Source: Prevotellaceae bacterium UBA4359 (GTDB lineage Bacteria > Bacteroidota > Bacteroidia > Bacteroidales > Bacteroidaceae). Taken from it: DNA of 12,049 bases. The stretch covers positions 100,004 through 112,052 of the forward strand of contig DGSP01000033.1 of the NCBI GenBank assembly GCA_002393555.1, written 5' to 3'. Made by a program: the position numbers and the translations under genes. Shown here piece after piece: positions 1-5,603 of this stretch; the first letter of the stretch is position 1; every line of letters starts with the position of its first letter. The notes under the pieces were generated by a model. It did no database searches, was not told where the DNA came from, and was given only the letters and a program-made list of their open reading frames with translations.

Positions 1-60
1 CGTCCGCCGAAGGCGTAATTCTTACTCCGAACTCACGTTTGTATTACATCAGACATCATC

Positions 61-136
61 TTTATTCCACCTCCACCACTTCCTTTTATTCCACTTCCTC
101 GACTTTCCTCATTCCACTTCCACCACAATCCTCTTT
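61..136. repeat. Pyrimidine-rich tandem repeat, three copies of about 23-24 bases
   Basis: The heptamer ATTCCAC occurs at 64, 88 and 111, each time followed by a C/T/A-rich stretch such as TTCCTC or CTCCACCAC. The spacings are 24 and 23 bases. The plus strand has almost no G in this interval, so the minus strand is purine-rich. A related copy in the opposite orientation (GTGGAACAAGTGGAAAAGAGG) is centred near 235. No reading frame through it looks like a normal protein. It is best read as a degenerate minisatellite; function unknown. Confidence 0.6.
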
Positions 137-147
137 ACACAGCCCCA

Positions 148-218
148 AAATCGATGTCGGGGACATCGACTGACCGACATCGGGGACATCGGTCAACCGA
201 CATCGGGGACGTCGATTT
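148..218. repeat. Palindromic 23-base tandem repeat (three units)
   Basis: The 12-mer TCGGGGACATCG starts at 157 and 180, and as TCGGGGACGTCG at 203, an exact period of 23. The first two 23-base units agree at 19 of 23 positions. Each unit is itself a hairpin. Positions 151-158 pair perfectly with 162-169 around a GGG loop, and 172-177 pair with 189-194. The whole array is bounded by an outer inverted repeat, 148-158 against 208-218, with one mismatch. Read on the minus strand, the first hairpin is followed by TTTT, so it could also stop transcription. REP-like or VNTR-like; not CRISPR. Confidence 0.75.
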
Positions 219-269
219 AGAGGGTGTGGAACAAGTGGAAAAGAGGATGCGCCGCTGCCGCACTTACAC

Positions 270-326
270 TTACGTCGTTGTCAGAATCACCATGACGACA
301 ATTCCGCAATAATAAGAAAGCGACAT
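270..326 (-). other. Possible 18-residue leader peptide
   Basis: A short frame on the minus strand reads MSLSYYCGIVVMVILTTT and then TAA. The last five sense codons are Ile-Leu-Thr-Thr-Thr, which recalls amino-acid leader peptides that control threonine or branched-chain operons by attenuation. After the stop comes a small GC-rich palindrome (about 248-262) followed by a T-rich stretch, then the hairpin repeats at 148-218. Any regulated gene would lie to the left of the window, so this cannot be tested here. Frames this short arise often by chance, and confidence is low. Confidence 0.2.
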
Positions 327-341
327 CCCATCAAAAAAGAC

Positions 342-490
342 TCAGGTTTCTTTTCTTTCCTTCATCCATAACAGCACCAACAACACCGCCACCACCACAT
401 TCCAGATGGTGCGTCCAAGGGCAATCTTGATGAAGGGTCGGAACAACAGAGCAAGGGAGGCTTTTCTTTATTCTTGAATAATTTTCTCAT
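342..490 (-). pseudogene. Small membrane-protein gene, apparently frameshifted
   Basis: From ATG at 490 the frame reads MRKLFKNKEK, a basic start. The next codons in that frame become Cys/Trp-rich nonsense. One base back, the next frame continues as ASLALLFRPFIKIALGRT, then a hydrophobic segment (WNVVVAVLLVLLW), then a charged end (MKERKET) and TGA at 342-344. Joined, this gives about 49 residues with one transmembrane helix flanked by basic residues, typical of a small inner-membrane protein. The second frame has a stop just upstream and no ATG, so either a base has been lost near 461-467 or ribosomes shift frame there. I do not recognise the family. It lies downstream of the terminator at 532-562 and so should have its own promoter, which I could not identify. 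Confidence 0.35.
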
Positions 491-531
491 ATTGCACTGT
501 GTGATGTTTAATTCTGAGTGCAAAGAAAACA

Positions 532-562
532 AAGGCCTCTGCCACCAGTTGGCAGAGGCCTT
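532..562 (-). terminator. Strong rho-independent terminator after the PLD gene
   Basis: A perfect 13-base stem (532-544 against 550-562, arm AAGGCCTCTGCCA) closes a 5-base loop. On the minus strand it is followed by TGTTTTCTTTG, a T-rich tail. It sits 26 bases beyond the stop codon of the phospholipase D-like gene and so closes the three-gene operon to its right. On the plus strand the tail is A-rich, so it works mainly for leftward transcription. Confidence 0.85.
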
Positions 563-588
563 GGAAAAATGCTGTTATTAACAAAAAA

Positions 589-1101
589 CTATGCTATTGG
601 GTCTGGACAGAACTCTCTACGCTTGCAAGTCTTACAGAATTTACCCATCCATACTTCATCGAACTGGTTCATGGCTTGTTCGACAATTTCTGGGTCATCT
701 GTCAGGATGCCAGCCTCGAAGTTGCGTTTGTTATCCGTCTTCATACCGATACCAGCACCTGTAAGATTTGCACTGCCGATATATACTTCTCTGCCATCGA
801 AGACAAGCATCTTGAAATGAACACGAGGACAAAGTACTCGCTCCAAGCGGTCGTATAGAACAGGGTACTTGTCAAAATCCTCCCTAAAGTTTGGGCCTGG
901 TTCTTTGGCATGTACAAGCCTTACCTCCACGCCACGCCGGATAAGTTGGGATATGAGAGCCAGAAATGGTTTCTTATCTTTGCCCACATCTACATATAAG
1001 TCTTTAATGTCGGCAGTCCCAATCCAAAGCATGTGCTTCACGGATTGTACCCGTGAAAGCACTTGCTTGTAATGATCGGTGTTGGAGATATATGTAAGCA
1101 T
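589..1101 (-). CDS. Single-HKD phospholipase D-like protein, probable nuclease
   Basis: The 170-residue protein carries one complete HKD motif. His95, Lys97 and Asp102 fit HxKx4D, and Gly109-Ser110 and Asn112 follow in the sequence YIGSANLTG. Glu129 lies in a typical downstream position. In this superfamily proteins with one motif normally act as dimers; relatives include the nuclease Nuc and the restriction enzyme BfiI, so DNA or RNA cleavage is likelier than lipid hydrolysis. There is no signal peptide, so it should be cytoplasmic. The C-terminus has Cys156, Cys159 and Cys165 (FCKTCKRREFC), with Cys91 close to the active site, suggesting a bound metal or Fe-S cluster. The start is 5 bases after the stop of the 74-residue upstream gene, indicating translational coupling. 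It is the last gene of the operon. The fold call is firm; the substrate is unknown. Confidence 0.88.
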   Translation of the reverse strand: MLTYISNTDHYKQVLSRVQSVKHMLWIGTADIKDLYVDVGKDKKPFLALISQLIRRGVEVRLVHAKEPGPNFREDFDKYPVLYDRLERVLCPRVHFKMLVFDGREVYIGSANLTGAGIGMKTDNKRNFEAGILTDDPEIVEQAMNQFDEVWMGKFCKTCKRREFCPDPIA

Positions 1102-1106
1102 AAAGT

Positions 1107-1331
1107 TTACATTTGCTTAATATCAAGATAAGAAACCCATACACCCATGATAGGCTTTATATTCAATCCATACTTTCGTTGAAAAGCTGTAACAATAAGC
1201 TCTTGTCCTTGCACTGTGCCTGTCATATTGTGGGCAAAACCATTGTAGGGAACTTCAACTTCCATTCCTTTTTCAACTTTGCAGCCATTGTATTGCCCCG
1301 ACTGCTTAATAGATACTTTGAATAATGCCAT
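1107..1331 (-). CDS. Small conserved protein, DUF6140-like
   Basis: This encodes 74 residues beginning MALFKVSIKQSGQYNGCKVE and containing an EKGMEVEVP segment and a later FQRKYGLNIKP segment. The mix of short beta-like stretches with no hydrophobic helix suggests a small soluble domain. From memory it resembles the Bacteroidetes family DUF6140 (MALF start, EKGM motif, RKYG motif), whose function is not known to me; the assignment is unchecked. It lies between the DUF262 gene (39-base gap) and the PLD gene (5-base gap) on the same strand. It may be a partner, inhibitor or adaptor of either neighbour. The coding frame is convincing because of its tight packing and sensible composition. Confidence 0.75.
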   Translation of the reverse strand: MALFKVSIKQSGQYNGCKVEKGMEVEVPYNGFAHNMTGTVQGQELIVTAFQRKYGLNIKPIMGVWVSYLDIKQM

Positions 1332-1370
1332 AATTATTTACTTTTTGAGTTAATAATGTAACCTATGAAA

Positions 1371-3749
1371 TTACAATTTTGCGACTTGTTGTATCTTATT
1401 CATGTATGATTTCATTTCCTCGACAATAACATTTGCATCAAGACTCTGAAAATCAAACTTACAATCGTACCACCAATCATTCAATTCCATAGAGTCAGCA
1501 TCATCGCCATTGAACAAGCGTTGATTCTCACGAGTTACTTGCGTTCCAGGAGCTTTTCGGATACCTACTTCGGCATTCTTTACTAAACCATTATCAATGA
1601 CACCATGCCATTCATAACAAGCCATAAAGTCCCCAATTACAATGCCAATACCAATCCATTCCCTGGCCCAATCCTGTTCCCGTTCTATCCAATGATCATT
1701 TCCATCATTCGCAGCAAAGTGAGCTTTTGCTTCAGGAAGTTCTTTGGTAATTGCTTGTATTAGTTCTTTTCGTTTTTGTAAAGTATCTGAAAGTACAACT
1801 TCTTCGACTAATGGCTGTATCACCGAATAAGCAGCAGCATAAATCATACAATACCTTTTAAACGTTATTTTCGCAAAATTCACACTCTGATGCTGGCTGT
1901 ATGTTATATCAGACTTAATCGATTCTATATCCTGCAGATAATGAAGCGACTCTTTATTTTCGTGGTATTCGGAGTATTGGCTGGAATTGCTCTTACTTCT
2001 ATTCGCTTCAAAAGAAATCGCTGCCATGTTCCCAATGCTCCATAGCCAATCTTTATCATATTCTCGGTAATCGGCGTTCCTCTTTCCTGTAATCCAATCT
2101 TGAGGAACAATATGGTCAAAGTCCCAGGGACGATTTTCTTCAGCCCACATATCTTGCCGTGCAGGGTCATAATTGCGGAAGTGTGTATTTATATATTCTC
2201 TTTCCGCATATAATAGAATTTGTTTAGCCTCTGCGGTGCCGTACCAGAAAGTCCTATCGAAGAAATTTCGACTTGGTGCAGAAAGACTTTTCCAAAATCT
2301 CCAATTTTTGGATTCTTCTATTACAAAGAATTGTTGTACTTCCGTAGGAGTGTAAACATGAAGGAGTTGGCAATCATGCATCAATCTAGAAATACCCATT
2401 AAGATATTCTGTCGGTTAATACCTTTTTTGAATCGATAAAACATCTCTTGTACACAACTCTTTTTGTTGTCGTTTCCGAACCAATGAAGCAAGAATGCGA
2501 GTGCTCTTATCTCCTGAATAGTTAGATTTATAGGAGATTTTGCATCTTTGCTGGCGAGATACATGAGCAACAAATAAATATCAGGTGAGTTTCGAGCTAT
2601 TATTGTCCGCAAGATACTCGGTGTCCGAAGATCTGTTTTTTCTTTTACTCCTAACCATTCGTCAACTTTGTCAAGGATAATTTCTAACTGATGATCCTTA
2701 TACAAAGCTTCTATCTTTTCCTTCTCTTCTGGTTTCTTTGCAGCACTTCGGATTTGCTTGATGGTCATTTCGTTTTTAAAGTTTTTGTCCTCATCAGAGG
2801 TCAATGCAAGACGGAATGCAAGCATCACTAACTTGGCGGGATTCATGTATTTCTCCGCCAATGCATCGTTTACATCTTTTATGGATGGCCAGTATGCTTT
2901 TATCGCAGAATAATTCAAGTCATCTCTTGAAATTGCTGTGCCACCAGTATTCAGACGAGTGAATAGCACCTCCAAAGTTGTTTGTGCTGCAGAATCTTCT
3001 GTGGTCTCTGTCTCCATTACCTCCTTTGGAAGATGGTTACAGGTAATGGTGTAATCATTCAATGCCTTAAAAACAGGGAATAAAGTAGCTCGCAAATAGT
3101 CCAAGGCAATATCAGATTGCTTAAATTTCTCATTGAAGGACTTTCGGAAGGAGAAATCTGTGGCATTGAAAATTGCCAGTGTTTCGTTGACAAACATATT
3201 CTCATCATTACTTTTCTCTGCAGCCTCCAATAAACAAAATAGTGGAATAGGTAGATTTGCCTCTATAGGCCATGTTTCTGTCAATGAGAAATGGTCATTA
3301 TAGATGTTTCCTTTTAGGTTAAACATGTTCAAAGCATTTCTTTTTTCTGCTGTATTCAGCCGATTCGCATCATCGTCATTCTTATACCCCCATGGGTGAG
3401 GGGTAGTTGTGGCCTTAATCCAGAATGTACGTGTGGAACTTTTTGATGAAGGAGGTATAAGATCTATCCATAAAACGGCTCTTGCATCTGGAACAGTGTT
3501 AAATCCTATACTAATAGCATTGTATCTCTGTTGTCCGTCCATAAGGTAGTATTTTCCTGCTCCTTCATTGTTTACAATGTCTGATAGCATAAAAGAACCT
3601 ATTGGAAAACCTCTAAGGATAGAATCCCAAAGAAGTTCAACCTGACGTGGTTTCCATACAAGTCCGCGCTGAAGCGCAGGAATCAAAACATCGGAATTGT
3701 TTGAGGTCCAGGATGCGATTTGCCGTAGCGAATATGATAAATTTTTCAT
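1371..3749 (-). CDS. GmrSD-type DUF262/DUF1524 protein, probable type IV restriction or anti-phage nuclease
   Basis: The 792-residue protein has the two hallmark domains of the GmrSD family. The N-terminal DUF262 part contains the PALQRGLVWKPRQVELLWDS block (24-43), GFPIGSF (47-53) and the nucleotide-binding DGQQR motif (71-75), with FTRLNTGGTAIS at 263-274. The C-terminal DUF1524 part has the HNH-like DFDHIVPQ (543-550) and GNMAAISFEANRSKSN (573-588). GmrSD enzymes couple NTP hydrolysis to cleavage of modified phage DNA, and both motif sets look intact. After about residue 640 comes a further 150-residue Trp-rich extension that I cannot assign. A TTG three codons upstream (3758) is possible, but ATG at 3749 gives the normal family start. 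It heads a three-gene operon with the small protein and the PLD protein. Its base composition is more AT-rich than the ftsK operon, fitting acquired DNA. Confidence 0.88.
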   Translation of the reverse strand: MKNLSYSLRQIASWTSNNSDVLIPALQRGLVWKPRQVELLWDSILRGFPIGSFMLSDIVNNEGAGKYYLMDGQQRYNAISIGFNTVPDARAVLWIDLIPPSSKSSTRTFWIKATTTPHPWGYKNDDDANRLNTAEKRNALNMFNLKGNIYNDHFSLTETWPIEANLPIPLFCLLEAAEKSNDENMFVNETLAIFNATDFSFRKSFNEKFKQSDIALDYLRATLFPVFKALNDYTITCNHLPKEVMETETTEDSAAQTTLEVLFTRLNTGGTAISRDDLNYSAIKAYWPSIKDVNDALAEKYMNPAKLVMLAFRLALTSDEDKNFKNEMTIKQIRSAAKKPEEKEKIEALYKDHQLEIILDKVDEWLGVKEKTDLRTPSILRTIIARNSPDIYLLLMYLASKDAKSPINLTIQEIRALAFLLHWFGNDNKKSCVQEMFYRFKKGINRQNILMGISRLMHDCQLLHVYTPTEVQQFFVIEESKNWRFWKSLSAPSRNFFDRTFWYGTAEAKQILLYAEREYINTHFRNYDPARQDMWAEENRPWDFDHIVPQDWITGKRNADYREYDKDWLWSIGNMAAISFEANRSKSNSSQYSEYHENKESLHYLQDIESIKSDITYSQHQSVNFAKITFKRYCMIYAAAYSVIQPLVEEVVLSDTLQKRKELIQAITKELPEAKAHFAANDGNDHWIEREQDWAREWIGIGIVIGDFMACYEWHGVIDNGLVKNAEVGIRKAPGTQVTRENQRLFNGDDADSMELNDWWYDCKFDFQSLDANVIVEEMKSYMNKIQQVAKL

Positions 3750-3864
3750 ATGATTCAAATTATCTTCTATAGTATATAGTATGAAGGATTTGTAATAAAA
3801 TGATTTTGAGTTATCTGCTCACAGAAAGATCACTTTCGTTGTCCATATTTCTTTGTTTTTTTTG

Positions 3865-3872
3865 CAAAAGTA
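3865..3872 (-). promoter_or_regulatory. Possible -7 box (TACTTTTG) for the DUF262 operon
   Basis: On the minus strand TACTTTTG matches the Bacteroidetes -7 consensus TAnnTTTG, about 116 bases ahead of the ATG of the DUF262 gene. I see no good TTTG element at the usual 18-21 base distance; a TTG is present but only 14 bases away. The interval between box and ATG is AT-rich and holds no gene. Moderate to low confidence. Confidence 0.35.
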
Positions 3873-3958
3873 TGATAAGGGTACGCCAATCTGTGGCAGA
3901 GCTTTAGAATAATTCCATATTTATTTTAATAAGCCAATTTTGCATTTCATTTTTTCTT

Positions 3959-4121
3959 CTTTTTGCGACACAGCAAAAAGAAAGGTGTGAGACTTGCCCG
4001 ATTGCTATCCTGAGGTATCGCCAAACACCTTTTACCATACAACCATGAAGCCCACACCTAACGGTGCAAGCATTCACTATTACTGTTGATGGTAAATCCT
4101 CTTTTTGGCGATTTTCAGGAC
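3959..4121. repeat. Structured element: long interrupted hairpin plus a small stem-loop (MITE-like or RNA)
   Basis: Three inverted-repeat pairs are nested in order: 4008-4013 with 4115-4120, 4019-4025 with 4104-4110, and 4031-4038 (TTTACCAT) with 4089-4096 (ATGGTAAA). Together they make an arm of about 31 bases with roughly three quarters pairing, around a 50-base loop. A second stem-loop at 3959-3980 (CTTTTTGC, loop GACACA, GCAAAAAG) flanks it. A further pair, AGGTGTG at 3983-3989 with CACACCT at 4053-4059, would cross the long stem and so is an alternative fold. A frame of 74 codons crosses the element on the minus strand but has Cys-rich, irregular composition, and I take it as non-coding. 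It could be a dispersed palindromic repeat or a structured RNA. Confidence 0.5.
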
Positions 4122-4278
4122 ACATCAAGTAAAAGCAAACACTTTCTTTTCCTTATGTCAAGTTAAACTTTATATCATATTGTCTCGTTTTAGTTTCCAT
4201 TCCGTTTTATTTCATCTCATCCATTCTTCATCATTGTCCGATGAATTGTCACAATGTAGATGGAAAGAGTTAAAGATT

Positions 4279-4506
4279 TTATCGGCAGAATACAGCATCA
4301 ACTTCACGTTGAGTGGCATTTCCACTCTTCATGGACACACGAATTTCCTCATCCAGTTCTCCTTCGGAGAAGTAACATGGCATGGATGCCTCTAACCGTT
4401 TCTCAGCAGACTTCTTTGGCTGACAAACAGTTATTGCCAAGGCAGGCTCTTGTGCTACAGAAGTAGCATCCTTGCTGTTGTTTATCTTGTCAATGTAGTC
4501 TTTCAT
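4279..4506 (-). CDS. Hypothetical 75-residue protein
   Basis: The protein runs MKDYIDKINNSKDATSV... and ends ...REVDAVFCR. It is soluble, has no signal peptide, and has an acidic YFSEGELDEEIR stretch near residues 50-61. I do not recognise the family. The start at 4506 is chosen over an in-frame ATG at 4614 because a near-ideal promoter lies between them, about 27 bases upstream of 4506, and because the longer version adds an implausible Lys/Ile/Phe-rich head. It stands alone, with non-coding DNA on both sides. A second frame (+1) overlaps its end and stays open to 4212, which may be chance or a sign of a lost longer C-terminus. Small size and acidic character would fit an antitoxin or regulator, but no partner gene is visible. 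Confidence 0.6.
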   Translation of the reverse strand: MKDYIDKINNSKDATSVAQEPALAITVCQPKKSAEKRLEASMPCYFSEGELDEEIRVSMKSGNATQREVDAVFCR

Positions 4507-4532
4507 TCTTTTTATTTTCAATTTTTCGTTTG

Positions 4533-4562
4533 CAAATATACAATTTATTATTCGCTTCCAAA
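4533..4562 (-). promoter_or_regulatory. Bacteroidetes-type promoter for the 75-residue gene
   Basis: On the minus strand TTTG (4559-4562) is followed after 18 bases by TATATTTG (4533-4540), a full match to the TAnnTTTG -7 box with a suitable -33 element. The predicted transcript starts about 20 bases before the ATG at 4506. The region is very AT-rich. This promoter decides the start site of the small gene. Confidence 0.7.
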
Positions 4563-4618
4563 TAATTTTACAACTTTTTTTGAGAAACAACAGAAAAACA
4601 AGGTTGCTCGTCATTTAC

Positions 4619-4778
4619 TCATACCTCATCCTCCTTCTGTTTCTTGTCTCTGAGTTCATTTTCAATATCCTTAATAGATGGCAGAGCACTTTTGAAGTCT
4701 TCAAGGAACAGAAAAGATCAGCGGTTCAGAATTGCCCCCAACTTGGGGAGAGATTTTCATTGCATTGGAGTCATGCAT
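4619..4778 (-). pseudogene. Small frameshifted gene or gene remnant
   Basis: From ATG at 4778 a frame reads MHDSNAMKISPQVGGNSEPL and then IFSVP before TGA at 4703. The +1 frame is open from 4717 and reads SFLFLEDFKSALPSIKDIEN, then ELRDKKQKEDEV, ending TGA at 4619. The second part has the look of a genuine protein end: amphipathic, then highly charged. It has no start codon of its own. A single base change near 4703-4717 would join the two into about 52 residues. I cannot name the family. It begins 45 bases after the stop of the ABC ATPase gene, so it may be read from that operon. It could be a remnant of a mobile or accessory gene. Confidence 0.35.
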
Positions 4779-4823
4779 ATAGAATCTCTTGATATAGCCG
4801 CGATTCAACGAAGAAAAACAATC

Positions 4824-5567
4824 TCAAATCTTTCCGCTTTGCTGCCCACGGAAGTACTCTTCTATTTCAGAGGTCAACAAAGCATAGTCGCGGTCATAGT
4901 CCTTGATGATGCAGCCATGTTCGAGCAGAGTGATACGTGAACAGATGTCGAGCGTGTGGGTGAGGTTGTGGGAGGAGACGATGATGGTGGCCTTGTGTTC
5001 CTTGCTGTAGGTTTCGAGCAGATACTTCATGGCGAGTTGGGAGGTGGGGTCGAGGAAATTGAAAGGTTCGTCGAGCAGAAGGAGTTGAGGATGGTGGAGC
5101 ATGGCACCGATGATGCCCACTTTCTGCTTGTTGCCCATCGAAAGATTGCGGATGAGGGTCTTCTGTCCGAGGACTTCGCCGTTCATGAAGGAGTCGAACT
5201 GCAGGAGACGGTCGTGCAGGACTTCGTCTGAAATATTGGAGATTTTTGCGAGAAAACGGAAATACTCTTCGGGGGTGAGATAGTCGATGAGGAAGCCTGC
5301 ATCGACAAAGGCACCCGTGTAGGCTTTCCAACTCTCGCTTTTCGACGTGTCGCACGACACAGGTTTTCCATCCACATATCCGTCGATGGTGACACAGCCT
5401 TTGTCGGCATGCAGGAGGTCAAGAATGATACGAAAGAGGGTTGTCTTTCCGGCACCGTTGTTGCCGACCAGACCGATGGTCTCGCCGCTATGGATGGAGT
5501 AACGCTCTATGTCGAGTGCTTTTTTCTCTCCGAATGATTTGGTTAGGTTTTCGATTGTTAAGTTCAT
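4824..5567 (-). CDS. ABC transporter ATP-binding protein, partner of the DUF5687 permease
   Basis: The 247-residue protein is a complete ABC ATPase. Walker A is GNNGAGKT (35-42), the signature is LSMGNKQKV (142-150), Walker B is LLLLDEP (162-168), the D-loop is FLDP (171-174), and the switch histidine is His200 (SSHN). The Q-loop position reads FVDAGFLIDYLTPEEYF, without glutamine, as in many ATPases of ABC-2-type exporters. It should power an exporter with the membrane protein encoded just upstream (36-base gap). The substrate is unknown. It is the last clear gene of the ftsK operon; no convincing terminator follows, although an inverted repeat of 7 bases (4749-4755 with 4783-4789) lies downstream. 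Confidence 0.93.
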   Translation of the reverse strand: MNLTIENLTKSFGEKKALDIERYSIHSGETIGLVGNNGAGKTTLFRIILDLLHADKGCVTIDGYVDGKPVSCDTSKSESWKAYTGAFVDAGFLIDYLTPEEYFRFLAKISNISDEVLHDRLLQFDSFMNGEVLGQKTLIRNLSMGNKQKVGIIGAMLHHPQLLLLDEPFNFLDPTSQLAMKYLLETYSKEHKATIIVSSHNLTHTLDICSRITLLEHGCIIKDYDRDYALLTSEIEEYFRGQQSGKI

Positions 5568-5603
5568 CTTTATATTTACAATTTGCCAAATTGTATATGT
5601 GCT

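Noticed and set aside
148..218. CRISPR-like array
   Set aside because: The period is only 23 bases, the non-repeated part is about 11 bases and is itself similar between units, and no cas gene is present.
3750..3758. TTG start three codons upstream for the DUF262 gene
   Set aside because: The ATG at 3749 gives a natural start, and nothing such as a ribosome binding site favours the TTG.
3904..4128. A 74-codon frame with Cys and Trp residues as a small protein gene
   Set aside because: It runs through both arms and the loop of the nested hairpin element, and the composition follows the DNA structure. I treat it as non-coding, with the caveat that conservation was not tested.
4736..4748. CCCCAACTTGGGG palindrome as terminator of the ABC operon
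   Set aside because: The loop is too small and neither strand has a T-run after it; it also falls within a possible coding remnant.
4894..5355. A 153-codon frame on the same strand as the ABC ATPase
   Set aside because: It is a shifted frame inside the ATPase gene, with Arg/His/Pro/Ser-rich sequence and no family features.
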